From the NCBI GenBank assembly GCA_900088475.1, contig FLMG01003999.1, positions 62,001 to 126,000 of the forward strand: a DNA stretch of 64,000 nucleotides. Direction: 5' to 3'. Position 1 is the first letter of the stretch. Each line of letters begins with the position of its first letter. Below the pieces are notes generated by a model, which ran no database searches, was not told where the DNA came from, and worked only from the letters and a program-made list of their open reading frames with translations. Positions 1 through 10,363 of this stretch are shown piece by piece. The stretch is from Hyphochytrium catenoides (taxonomy: Eukaryota; Sar; Hyphochytriomycetes; Hyphochytriales; Hyphochytriaceae). The position numbers and the translations under genes are program-made.

Positions 1-1906
1 TTGTAGAATGGTGACTGCGGAGACGATAAGGAGAGCAATTACAGGCAGTGATTCGTGGGGGCGGCGCCCGGCTATATACGGACGGGGAACATTACAGGCA
101 GCTTTATTACCGAGGCCAACGAAAGGTCCTCCCTGCTAGATTATTGATTGAAGAAAATGAGTCAGGAGCGAGAATGAGGGAAGAAGAGCACCACCACGCG
201 GCTACTAAAGCACTCCCTATCGCTCAAGCTTGGCCTTGGCTTCAGAGTTTTAAAATGCTCACGCTGCCAACGCATTGTAAGGCACAGAACATTGTCCCAC
301 GAACAAGAAGAGAAGAGCCGAAGCGAGCGACCTTTCCACGGATAGAAAATGCGGAAGAGAAGGCTCTTCATCAAATGTCATATGAGTGTGCAGGGGAACT
401 GCTGAAGAGTCGCAAGAACACCCATGTAGCTCCCTAGCATCGGCTACATCCGTATCGTTTTGTTTCTTTGACGTATGTCAATCCTGTTGTTCCTCTCCTC
501 TCCCTCCACCTCATATTCCTTGTGTGTGTCTTCCATCCCTCTGTCTCTCTCGTGGTATTATTACTCGCTCTCTGGTGTTCCCGTCCCCTCCCCCTGCCGC
601 CAGCAATAAAACAGTAGTGGTAGATGCCGGTTGCAACTCCAACGACCGGTAGTAGAACTAGTAGTCACGGATGGTTTCTCTTCTTTCCGATGACATCTCC
701 GCCAGCAGCCTCTAAACGGCTTCGTAGGTGTTAGTCCTTAGAGTCTGCGACACCACCACCACCAGCAGCAGTAGAACAATGGGCCCAGCGGGCAGCGCTG
801 TACACCTAGGACTAAGAGTGCACGAAAAGGGGGGCTGAAGGATGGCCCCAGTGACCGCCCAGTGACGGCACTGGCAGAATAAAGCGCAACAACAACAACG
901 AACAGCGGGTTTGGTCTCGGGTCTTCTCTATGAAGTGGTGGAGTACAACTCACCAACATTGCACATACACAATGTACACTACCGTTTTATAAAAGGCACG
1001 CTGTTGCATTATTGGAAGTAAGAGAAGAGAGAACAAGAGAAGAGAGAGACAGACAGGCAGACAATTCTTCGAGAGACAGCAACCGAGAGAAGAGAAGAAA
1101 AGAGGAGAGAAAAAGACGAGGAAGAGAGACAAATAGGCGGCAGACCGACGGGACAACACAGAGAATAGGAGGAGGAGAGAGGAGGAATAATAGAGGAGAC
1201 AAGACAAGAGAGAGGAGAGACAGGCGACAGATAGAAGTCTAGCAAAGAAAGAGAAAGAGGAAGAGAGGAGAAAGAGAGAGGGACAGAATCGTAGCAATTT
1301 AGTTAGTGTGCATTATTACCAGCAAAAGGAGCAGCGGAGGAGTGGCCATCCGAGGCGGAAGAAGGACGACTTTGCGGAAGGTGATGATAGAAGACTCTTC
1401 TCTTCTTTACTACTTTTTCATTTTACTATTACTGCTAATGGTAATCAAAGAAGGACGACGAGAACAGTCATTGCTCCTTCGACGGCAAGCTCGCTGTGAT
1501 GAGAAAGGTACAGAAAAGATCATCCCTCCTCCTAGTATGGTCATTCTTCCTCTTCTCGGAAGATAGTCGACACGAGGACTACAAGAAGTCCGGCAATTCA
1601 CATCTGCAATCTTCTTTTTCCTCAACACTGCCGCCATCCCGCAGTCCCAGTTAAAGCTGCTCCTTTCTTTATTCTCCATCTCCAACACTGTCGTGCTTGC
1701 GTCATTCCTTTCCTCCTAGTAGCTTCTTTATCACGAAAGGTCGTATCCTATTGCGCGCAGAAAAAAGTAATAGACCTTATCTTCTGCTGTCGACCTCGTA
1801 GATACAATTTTTCTTGGAGCAGCTCTTCTTCTCGCTTCCTTATTGTCGTTATTTATCGTTTCCTTACTAGTAGGTGGTAGCCTGCGGTAGATCATCAGGA
1901 GCCGCT
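1..1906. other. No supportable gene; low-complexity DNA
   Basis: This stretch has open frames on both strands, but their translations are strongly biased (Ser/Leu/Phe-rich on one strand, Arg/Glu-rich on the other). That is what purine/pyrimidine-skewed DNA gives by chance. I see no recognisable domain and no phase-consistent exon chain. Confidence 0.6.
1018..1290. repeat. Purine-rich low-complexity tract
   Basis: The + strand is almost entirely A and G, with irregular reiterations of gagaagaga-type words broken by a few C and T bases. It is not a clean tandem repeat. It accounts for the overlapping Arg/Glu-rich (+) and Ser/Leu-rich (-) open frames here. Confidence 0.75.
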
Positions 1907-2211
1907 ATGATGCCCCAGCTCCTGCGAGGTTCAGAGCCCTCTGAGCTTTGCTACCAATAGGAGGCTTGGGTGCTATTGCTCAGTCAATCACAACGCCGTC
2001 CCTGTGTACTGCAGGTGGCGCCAGTGGCGCCCTGGACAAAGGCCAACAGTTGCCAGCTAGTTTACCATCAGAGTCTAAGAAACTTCAATTCTGGCAAAAC
2101 CAACTCAGTCTCTACCACGCCTCCCGAGCCGTCAAATCGAGGTCCACATCAATAACATCCGACGATGCTGTGGTGGCTACTTTAAGCGACACAGATTTCA
2201 TCGAAATGTAG
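1907..2211 (+). CDS. Possible small protein, unrecognised
   Basis: From about 1960 an open frame runs to a TAG at 2209-2211 with an ordinary, non-repetitive composition ending in SDTDFIEM. An ATG pair at 1907 could supply the start if a roughly 32-nt segment (1929-1960) were spliced out, which would be in phase. That is shorter than the other introns placed here (about 50 nt or more), so the upstream exon is doubtful. No family is recognised. It may be the terminal exon of a gene whose 5' part I cannot see, or chance. Confidence 0.22.
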
Positions 2212-2829
2212 CCCGAACTATTATGACCGAGGGAGGGCGCCAGCTAGGCTCCTTGAGAGATGTTATAAACTAAAAGAGCGAATTCCGCTCAAGGTTGCAG
2301 GGTATAATCAAAAGCTTGGTTATGGGGCTAGTGCAATGGGCATGACTGCAGTAGTGAGCGCTACTATCTTGATCCTTACCCATAGCAGGACGGCGTCTCC
2401 TTGTGAAAATGAGGTCCACGTATATCGCGTCGTTCTTCTGTGATCCAAGTCCATTGACCATGACTGCCAGTAGTCTCAGTCACTGACTGATCATGACCAG
2501 TGCTGAGCACCATCAGAAGGAGGTAACGAGCTTATAATGAACATCTCGTAGTAAGGGCGAGAAAATTGATAAACCACCATCTACGAGCTAACAGGCAGTT
2601 TGAGAGCATAGCAGCGAGCGTCTTTCGGAGTCACCTACAACTCAGAAGGTGACGAAGCTGACTTCATCATCACCAGCGAACCTCAAACTGCTTCTTGATC
2701 AAAAGCTGGGAAACCTTCCGGTGGGCATGTCTGACGTATAGACTGGTACTCTCTCGAGGATGGCTTGCCTCCTATCCTCCACGATTGGCAAAGCCATAAT
2801 CTCATATGTTGGGATGCGTTTTGGAACCC
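2212..2829. other. Intergenic, nothing recognised
   Basis: No coding signal or repeat is seen. It would hold the 3' untranslated region of the minus-strand transporter gene, which ends at 2830. Confidence 0.5.
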
Positions 2830-5800
2830 CTAGATGGAGTTTTGAACGACCTCGTACTCCGCTGTTTTTCGAGCGCTTCCATGCGCTTTAGGCGCCATAG
2901 GATCGAACAGGGCCTGGATTTCTTCCAGAGAAAGACCCTTGGTCTCAGGTAGATAGCGGTATAAGTAGACAAAGCCTGTAACGCTATCGTTAGATCTGGC
3001 ATCACTACCCAGCAATAGTCTTCGCTCACCTAGCGCGGCGACCGAACAGTAGACCCAGAAGGCATTGAGGGACCGGGAGAGTGAAAGAAATGTGAAAGCC
3101 ATAATTAGATTTGCTATCCAGTTCACTGTCGTAGTGACGCTGTTCCCAATAGAACGAGCATGAAGGGAGAATATTTCGCTGTTTATAGTCCACGGCATTG
3201 GCCCTAACAATTACCAGCTGATGTGAGCGGTCAAGAGATAGAGTCAGTGTGTGTTTATCTGTCCTTACCCATTCCAGGTGCGAAGAAAGCTAGAAAGAGG
3301 AAGAGAAGGGCAAAGATAGCCCAGCCGAAGGCTTTAGAGTCCTTCGGACAATCTAAATAGTGCCACTGGTCACCAGGGCAGTCAAACTTCGCCTCGGACC
3401 TATTGGTAGTGCCTGCGAGGCACAGTCCAGAGACATCTGCACAAGACAGAAGCTAAGTATGGCCAGTAGTACGCTGGGTTGTTCTTTGCATTCTTACTTG
3501 ACGTGTGACAGTAGCCGCAGTGCACATCAGAGACGCAACCAAAACAGCTTTGATACGGGGAGCACTTATCGTAGCCCACGACCACCTCCGATGAGCGATC
3601 GGCCTGGTAGAACGCTCCGCCCAGAAGGAAAAGCACAATCACCACTCCTCCCAAGCTGGCAAGGGTTAGCCTCCGACGGCCGAGTCTGAGGACAAAGAGG
3701 GCCAGCGAGGGCAACGGTTGAACAACGATTTTATCTCCAAAAGACCATACCACTTCTCAAGAAGAGGAGTACATAGCGAGGGCAACGGCTCAACAACGAT
3801 TTTATCTGCACAAGACCATACCACTTCAAGAAAAGGAGTACATATGCAGAGGCCCAAGCCGCTCTTACAGAGAATGGACAGATTGAGAGGAGCGGTTTAG
3901 CGACGGAAATCCTTCGGAAGACTAAAGGGTAGAATAGCAGTTTACCTGTCGACCAGATAGATACCTAACAGGGTGAATAGGAAGTTGCTAAAAGCGACAA
4001 CCGCGGAAAGCCAAATGGCTGTCTTCTGATTGGTGAATCCTGCCATTTGAAGGATGGTTGCCCCATAATACATAAGAGTATTGATCCCGCAAAACTGCTG
4101 CAGAGCCTGCACAGATTAATGGGAAAGAGTCCAAGGCTGATTATCATCTGTTTTAAATAAAAAGAATATAACTATACTGGCCAATGGAGTACCTGCAAGG
4201 TACACCCCAAATACAGCGCTGACATGAAGGAAGAGGAGTAGAAGAGCTCGCGGAAAGACTTCTGGTGCTCCCTTTGACCAAACGAAGCCTTGATCTCTTC
4301 AACTTCTTGTCCAACATCTGCCTTGCCCCTTACTTTCTGTAGCACCAGTCTGTTAAGGATGTTAGAGACCTCTGCTGAATAAAGAGGAGAGGAGAGTATT
4401 ACCTTGCATCGTCTTCGCGCTCGTTTAAAATAAGCCATCTGGGAGACTCTGCCGTGCGAGGGGGTGGGCAGTGAGATCATTGAGACAAAGCACTATTCCA
4501 GAGGTCACGCAGCTAGCAGTACCTGGTAGGAATATGAAGAGGAGAAATTGTCCTAACGATGGCAAAGCAGAAAGGCCCAGCATCAATCGCCAGCTATGCG
4601 GGACATCAGCCAGGGCGCCAGTTACGATGCTAGCTATAAACTGTCCACCTTTGGGGATAATAAATCAACACTAGATTTAGCAAAAGGAACCGACTCACAC
4701 TAGAACTCCACAAGCGAATATAACAGCACTCCTAGATTGGCGGGAGAAGCGCTATAAACAGAAACCACTTACTTCGGAGATGGGAACATCTCTCTATTCA
4801 TGCGTGACCATAAGACAGCCCGAAGCCGCAGTGGGGATAGATAAGAGAGTCAACTAGTAGAATAGACGTACCAGTGATGAACACATTGTTAAGCGTGACA
4901 AGGGACCCTCTAGTCTCTGCCGAAGTCAGATGGGCGAGATGAAGGGAACCGTAGGGATGTGAGTCTGCTGCTGCCTTTAAACTTGGGCAAGCGGTCTCAC
5001 CTGCCGTAGATATCTCTGAAATGTATACTGGAACTACGACCAGACAAGATTTGAAGAGCAAAGGTCAGCTACTCGTCAGAGGGCAGGACGAAGAGACCTT
5101 TTACCTGTCATGGAGGAGACTCCCACTGCCAGGCCCACAATCCACCTTCCACTAACAAGCCAAGCTACTGTCCTCGCCGTTCCCATCCAGAGGCCACCTG
5201 TCAGACGACACGAGTCCCGTCACTAATGGAACCCTCGATCTTTAGGTCCCAATCTATTTCCATAAATCTGACGTGTAACCAGCCTTTCTTCGCCCTGAGA
5301 ACTACTACTCTTCCTGTCAATCTATCTGCAAACGGGAGTGCTCATGGTGCTAATATCTAGCTCCTACCCATACCAAGAGTAAAAGTCAAAGAAGAAGCAA
5401 GAATGGAGAAGCGGCGGCCAAAAATTGAGTTGAGCAGTCCACCCGCCACAGCGCCGACGATAGCTCCAACGATGGTGATTGAGACCACGAGCTCCTTCTT
5501 CTCATCAGAGAGATCAAACTCTTCAGGCGAAGCCAAGAGGACCAGAGCACCAGATATCACGCCCTGTTTGTGCCCACGAGTGTTGAATATCAGACTCAGA
5601 CAAAGGAGCAGGAAAGGACTTCATTTGCGCAGAGTATACCGTGTCATAGCCGAACATAAAGCCTCCCATGGCAGAACTGACAGTGAGTAGATAGAGAAAG
5701 CCCTGGCTTTGAGGAGGATCGAGGGTGCCCAGGCCCCTCACTTCATGAACGATAACCTCATCTCCAGTGGAACGGGTGGACTTATCAGCGAGAACGGCGG

Positions 5801-5840
5801 TGTCGCCATCTTCGGCCGGCGTTGCAGTCTTAGAAGTCAT
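2830..5840 (-). CDS. SLC2A13: Proton/myo-inositol-type sugar transporter (MFS)
   Basis: This is a 12-TM sugar-porter family transporter, closest in motif content to proton/myo-inositol cotransporters; substrate and membrane are inferred. Thirteen exons join in phase to about 575 residues: 5840-5640, 5563-5374, 5197-5105, 5033-5001, 4916-4872, 4648-4523, 4448-4403, 4349-4193, 4106-3946, 3685-3498, 3436-3269, 3203-3030 and 2975-2830. Family motifs appear in order: GGFMFGYDTGVISGAL in TM1, FGRR after TM2, PVYISEIS, PESPRWL, QQFCGINTLMYYG in TM7, LVDRLGRR and a final LPETKG. Between TM9 and TM10 is a long Cys-rich loop with several Cys pairs (CFGC, CGYC) and two possible glycosylation sites, as in animal SLC2A13. 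The exons of 33 and 45 nt are very small. Start is the only upstream ATG in frame with TM1. Confidence 0.9.
3704..3844. repeat. Two-copy 71-bp tandem repeat inside an intron
   Basis: Copy 1 is about 3704-3774 and copy 2 about 3775-3844. They differ by a few substitutions and small indels. The repeat lies wholly within the 260-nt transporter intron (3686-3945), so it does not alter the protein. A recent local duplication is the simplest reading. Confidence 0.85.
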
Positions 5841-6964
5841 TCGCCTCTAGCAGCCTCTGTATAGATGAGAGGTCCAACTCAACCCCAGCCAGAGTATGCT
5901 CTCAACTTTCCTGACTCTGCTTCGCTAATCAGAGGCTGATCTGTTAGTTAGCATCCTGCGGTGTTGTCAAAGCAGGAGCCAAGATTGAAGGCTATGACGG
6001 AAGTCCATTAGCATGCAAAGAAGTGATCATCAGATTGTGGATGAAGTCTTCTTGTCTTCTTGGACGCAATGAAGCTGTGGGAGAGACTGATCAGGAGAGA
6101 GTCCTAACTTCAAAGACCATTGTGTCAGCTTTGCTTCAATCCCGAAGCTAAAGGACATCGGTCCGATTGTAAACAAAGTGATACCTTGAAAAGACTGGCA
6201 CTTGTCTTGATAGTTCTAATCTTGGGATACTTGGTGTTGTTTTATTTTCGGTATAGTCTGTTCGAAAGGTTACCGACGAGCTTTGTCATCAGCACCTCGA
6301 AACCTCGACGCATGAGACGCAGCTCTTACGGCGCCTCAAAGTGAGGCATGAGGGCAGAGTGATAGAGCAGCATCGAGAAGTGTAAATGTGAAGATGAAGG
6401 TTGAGGGCAGGAATGGAAAGGACTATCAGAGAAGTTGGTTTTAGAAGAGCAGCTACGTGGTAACACAGCTAAAGGATAATACGCATCCACCAAAGCTGGG
6501 AACTAAAGAAGTCTATCGCAGAGACAAAGGTCAGCAAGTGAACAAGGCGCAGCTGTAAGTGCTCACAGCAGTGTCAAATGGAAGATGGGCACCTTCACAA
6601 CGCATAAGACTGCATAGGCGGCTTAGGAACGATTTGACGATATATAACCAGCGTACCGCAAGGGCAGGAGTTTGGCAGGGCCAGACCTATCACTTGGACC
6701 CCACCACGCAAACTTCCTCACTCTAAGAGAGATGACTGCGTTAGAGTGTCCTCCTTACGGATTCCGCTGTGCGAGCTGAATCGGTGCCGGGTAAATTGGC
6801 CTGACAGGATCCAAACGCTACGGTCAATGGCAACAAAGGGTACTTTACTGCCTTCTTGCTTTTAGAAGTTTTAGAAGTTTTAGGGATGGGGGAGAGGAGC
6901 ACCCCATCTTCCTCTTCCTGCTAGTGCGTGCTGAGTAATTAGGGAATTCTCTATATGACCTATC
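5841..6964. other. Intergenic, one small ORF candidate
   Basis: This lies between the start of the transporter gene and the 3' end of the glycosyltransferase gene. Apart from the small open frame listed at 6120-6344 I see no coding signal. A short direct repetition (ttttagaagttttagaagtt) sits near 6860. Confidence 0.5.
6120..6344 (+). CDS. Possible small single-TM protein
   Basis: A 74-codon frame. The N-terminus has a compact Cys/His cluster (MCQLCFNPEAKGHRSDC, spacing C-x2-C-x7-H-x3-C). About 20 strongly hydrophobic residues follow (ALVLIVLILGYLVLFYF), then a basic tail. The layout suggests a small membrane protein with a short metal-binding-like head, divergently placed about 280 bp from the transporter start. 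No family is recognised and no introns are evident. A chance ORF is quite possible. Confidence 0.3.
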   Translation: MCQLCFNPEAKGHRSDCKQSDTLKRLALVLIVLILGYLVLFYFRYSLFERLPTSFVISTSKPRRMRRSSYGASK

Positions 6965-9900
6965 CTAAGCCGAGCCATCTTCAGCCTCCGGACTTTGAGC
7001 TAAGTAGACTAACTGCCGTGGGTTCAGCTGGAAGCGCGCGCCTTTCAACCTTAAACATCGGTGAAACTCGACTATCTCTAGCCCATGCGACAGAGAGTCA
7101 GGATGGTATGCTTCTCCCTTTAAGGTGTAGCTCTGTCCTGTCGCTTTTTCTTGGCCGTCGCTAGGCAGGATGGTGTACGAGCAGTTTCCTATAATCGACC
7201 GCTCGTAGATGACCAGTCTCCCATAGCAGGAGTCGACCTCGAAGCTTATTTTCTCAGGACTAATCTGCATCTTCTCCAAGTCTCTGTAGTTCTGGTCGCC
7301 AAAACCTATACCTCGGAAGGCTCGCGCATCTCCATACCGCTTCTCTTGAGCAGTCATTTGAACATTAGAGCAGGAGACATGCCAAGGCGAGTAGAATCGC
7401 TGCAGAGTAGTGTCTCCGAGTTTGGGTACGAAGTTAACCTCCAGCGGCGCCAATAAGCCAAAAGAGTTAGCAATGCCGTTAACATCCCAGCCGCCCACCT
7501 CCTCAATGTCTAGCAAGATGACAAAGTCCGCGGCCCGCTTCGAGACTTCCTGAAGAAGCTGATTTCGTAGCGCCGCTGCTTTCCCTGTAGGCGTTCGACT
7601 GCCCTCAAACATAATCCTTGAGACGCGGTCGTTCCTTCTGACCCAAGAAGAAATGATCTTCTCCTCAAAGCCTGACGAGCCTTCTTCTAAAATAACAACC
7701 GAATAGCTCTTGAATCTTCTGCCGGTCCTCTCTAGACGTGCAACGTTATATTCATAGCTAAAGGCCGAGTTTGGAGTATCCGTCAGTATCAGACCAAAAA
7801 CCACAGAGAGCTCTCGCATTCGATTGAAGCCCAGTGCTTGAGTCTTGCCCATGTCATCGGTCTCTGAACCAGCTGCGCTCAGAAATGGCTCAAAGCCGTC
7901 TCTGTCATCTCTGCCCAAAGAAGCCAATTCCTTGGTGGTAACGTAGCCCTTCGTGTCACAAGAGAAGAGGCAATGACTCCTAAAGCGCCGAATACCTTCG
8001 CCAGCAAAGCCGAGGAGAGTCTTCTCGAAGTCTCGAAGACTCTCATCGTCCCGCATAGAAAAAAACTTCGCATGATCGTGCATGTAGTAGCAAAACATCT
8101 TCCACTCCTTCACATTCAGATACCCACCACCGCGGTACTCAGTATAGTACTCCCACGACAGCTGCCGCCCAGCGCTGGACCCTAGCTTGGCCATGTTTCG
8201 GTGCATAAACAGCACCTGTCTCATAGGATCAAACTGGACCATGGTATTGCCGCAGAACTTGCCTTCTACTATCTTCCCAGCCGTTCCTGGATAGTCCATC
8301 ATGAAGAAGGGAGTACGGCTCTTCATCCATGCCAGCCTAAACATATCCTTGTCACCCCAGGTGAAATAGGGGAAAACATGACTGTTTTTTACGAAGAACT
8401 CTAGGTACTTCAGTGCCTTGCTACAGCGGCGCCGGTCTACAACTAGCTGTCCGCTCTCTTGTTCGTAACTCTCGGAGTAGTCCAGGTCCAACATCTTCCA
8501 AAGAATACTCTGCGCATCAATGTCGGCAAACATGAAGTTTTCAACATTCCAATAATCAGGCCAGAAGATGGCGCCGTTGTTCTGATACTCAAGGCTGTCG
8601 AAGAGGTATTCCGGATTCCTGACTGGAAAACTGTCCGCGTCCAGCAGGACCAGTTGATCAAAGGAGCTATGAACAACAGCATAAGGCTTGATAAGGAAGC
8701 CCTTTAGTTGATATGATGTGCTGTCTACAACACGGAAAGTGACATTGTGGTACGCAGAGGCTAGGAGGTTGGTGACCGTCGGGTTGCGAGTAAGCTCGTC
8801 GTCCATGGACCATACTTCAATGGGCAAAGTGCATTTGTAGGACATAAGAAGCCTGAACAAACTGTACGCGTTGAGCCAAATGTCTTCATGGACGCAGACA
8901 ACGATGCCGCGGTTTACCTTTGCAGTTTGAGTTAGCTTAGATGCACCCACGGCTTCAGAATCATAGAACCCCACGGTCATGGCGAATCTCCGAACAGCTC
9001 GAGAAAATTTCATCAGGTCAGGCACAAAGTTGCATTCGAAGTGCCTGAAGGACTTGCAGCCATGTGGAGTGAAGCCAAATGATTCCTGAGTTTCCTCGTT
9101 GTAAAACTCACAGTACCCAGACTGAGAAAAGACGGGGTCGCTACAATTCGCGTCAAGATAGCTCCGCTGATGAAGCGGATTGCAATCCAAGGTGCGGCGC
9201 AAGCCTCGACACTTCAAAGCTCTGGCGTTATTTTCAAAGAGTTGAATCGCCTCTTCATAGTCTTGGACGATGCGGAAGCGGTTCCAGTACCAAGTCAAAG
9301 GATCTTGACAAGACGCGTTACCACGGGCAGTTGTCTGGTTGAGGTGGAGACGGTAAAGAATACTTTGTTCGGCGTTGTAGTACTCACACCAGCCATGGAA
9401 GGGAAGCTGGAAAGAGACATCACAGGTGAGATCTCTTTGGGGGACGCGGATCTGTGCTCGTTTATCCAGCGCTCTGAGGCCCACGCAAGAGAAGCTTCTC
9501 TTACTCCGCACGTTTTCATACTCTGCCTGGGAAGAGAGGGCATAAGTGGCGGTCGGTGTTGCTGCGCCTTCTCCGTCTGTACGCAGTAATCCTTCGCATG
9601 TGAAAATGGCATCCGTGCCAACAGTAGCAGTCGCTTGAAACTTGTAAAGCTTATCGTTGATATCTTTGTACTCGCAGTACCCCGTGCCAACCGTGTAGTG
9701 TTTGCAAGGAGCATCCAGGGCAGGAACCCGGCTACCGGGATAAGAGGTCGCGTCCCAGCCACGGTACCCAATACATTCGAAGCCTCCACCGCCTTCGCGA
9801 AAGACCCGGAGTTTCTCCAAGCTTTCAACCACCTCGTACTTGATGGAGGGTAAGAAGCTCAGTAGATCCCTGCAGCGGAAAGGACCGGTTCGCTCCTCAC

Positions 9901-10363
9901 AGGTCTGACCCAACACGAGTATTGACTGGTTACTTCTTAGGTCCGCGAACTCGCAGTAGCCAGAGCGTTTCTTTGAGACGATGGCATCACAAGGTAAATC
10001 TTCTAAGGGGTTGCGGGGATGATAGCGCTGACAATGACTAGTCCCGCGCCAAGCGACACATTGGAAGTGTGGAGTGTGCCAAAAGCGGCTAAGATCTGAC
10101 TCAGAAGATATAATGAGGGCAGTCTGCTGAAGAGAGGGAGTTTCTAAATAGAGGTTGTCGGGGCTGTGCAGTTCTAAGGATAACCCCAGAAAAATAACAA
10201 CCAGGCCCCCCAACAAGAGGAGCAGCACCCATATCCGAAGAGGAAGTCGACCAAGGAGAGCCAGAATGCAGCTACCAATCTTCTTCGCGTATTGTTGCCA
10301 TAAAGATCCAGGCCGTGGACCTTGAGAGAGCCTCCTGTACCGGAGAGGAGAACTTGGACTCAT
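6965..10363 (-). CDS. Golgi-type glycosyltransferase with Cys-rich repeats (GT71/MNN1-like)
   Basis: A single 1132-codon exon. One TM segment (about residues 44-62) after a short basic N-terminus predicts a type II Golgi enzyme. Residues about 80-445 hold four repeats of about 93-96 residues. Each has an F-x-C-x-G-x-R-like opening, then a Cys, then G-[YW]-C-E-[FY], then one or more later Cys; the GYCE cores sit at about 135, 228, 324 and 416. Residues about 485-760 resemble the GT71/MNN1 alpha-mannosyltransferase family: GIVVCVHEDIW, GFLIKPYAV, the DxD motif in LVLLDADSFPV, then NPEYLFD and WGDKDMFR. From about 830 a second region has transferase-like features (AAALRNQLLQEV, DFVILLDIEE), suggesting a second GT-A-like module. 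Acceptor and linkage are unknown. No introns, unlike its conserved neighbours. Confidence 0.85.
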   Translation of the reverse strand: MSPSSPLRYRRLSQGPRPGSLWQQYAKKIGSCILALLGRLPLRIWVLLLLLGGLVVIFLGLSLELHSPDNLYLETPSLQQTALIISSESDLSRFWHTPHFQCVAWRGTSHCQRYHPRNPLEDLPCDAIVSKKRSGYCEFADLRSNQSILVLGQTCEERTGPFRCRDLLSFLPSIKYEVVESLEKLRVFREGGGGFECIGYRGWDATSYPGSRVPALDAPCKHYTVGTGYCEYKDINDKLYKFQATATVGTDAIFTCEGLLRTDGEGAATPTATYALSSQAEYENVRSKRSFSCVGLRALDKRAQIRVPQRDLTCDVSFQLPFHGWCEYYNAEQSILYRLHLNQTTARGNASCQDPLTWYWNRFRIVQDYEEAIQLFENNARALKCRGLRRTLDCNPLHQRSYLDANCSDPVFSQSGYCEFYNEETQESFGFTPHGCKSFRHFECNFVPDLMKFSRAVRRFAMTVGFYDSEAVGASKLTQTAKVNRGIVVCVHEDIWLNAYSLFRLLMSYKCTLPIEVWSMDDELTRNPTVTNLLASAYHNVTFRVVDSTSYQLKGFLIKPYAVVHSSFDQLVLLDADSFPVRNPEYLFDSLEYQNNGAIFWPDYWNVENFMFADIDAQSILWKMLDLDYSESYEQESGQLVVDRRRCSKALKYLEFFVKNSHVFPYFTWGDKDMFRLAWMKSRTPFFMMDYPGTAGKIVEGKFCGNTMVQFDPMRQVLFMHRNMAKLGSSAGRQLSWEYYTEYRGGGYLNVKEWKMFCYYMHDHAKFFSMRDDESLRDFEKTLLGFAGEGIRRFRSHCLFSCDTKGYVTTKELASLGRDDRDGFEPFLSAAGSETDDMGKTQALGFNRMRELSVVFGLILTDTPNSAFSYEYNVARLERTGRRFKSYSVVILEEGSSGFEEKIISSWVRRNDRVSRIMFEGSRTPTGKAAALRNQLLQEVSKRAADFVILLDIEEVGGWDVNGIANSFGLLAPLEVNFVPKLGDTTLQRFYSPWHVSCSNVQMTAQEKRYGDARAFRGIGFGDQNYRDLEKMQISPEKISFEVDSCYGRLVIYERSIIGNCSYTILPSDGQEKATGQSYTLKGEAYHPDSLSHGLEIVEFHRCLRLKGARFQLNPRQLVYLAQSPEAEDGSA

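Noticed and set aside
950-1297. Overlapping minus-strand Ser/Leu-rich open frames
   Set aside because: They are the complement of a purine-rich low-complexity tract; all three frames stay open and none has a normal composition.
9295-9828. 177-codon minus-strand frame inside the glycosyltransferase gene
   Set aside because: It is a shadow frame of the 1132-codon gene, which carries the Cys repeats and catalytic motifs in its own frame.
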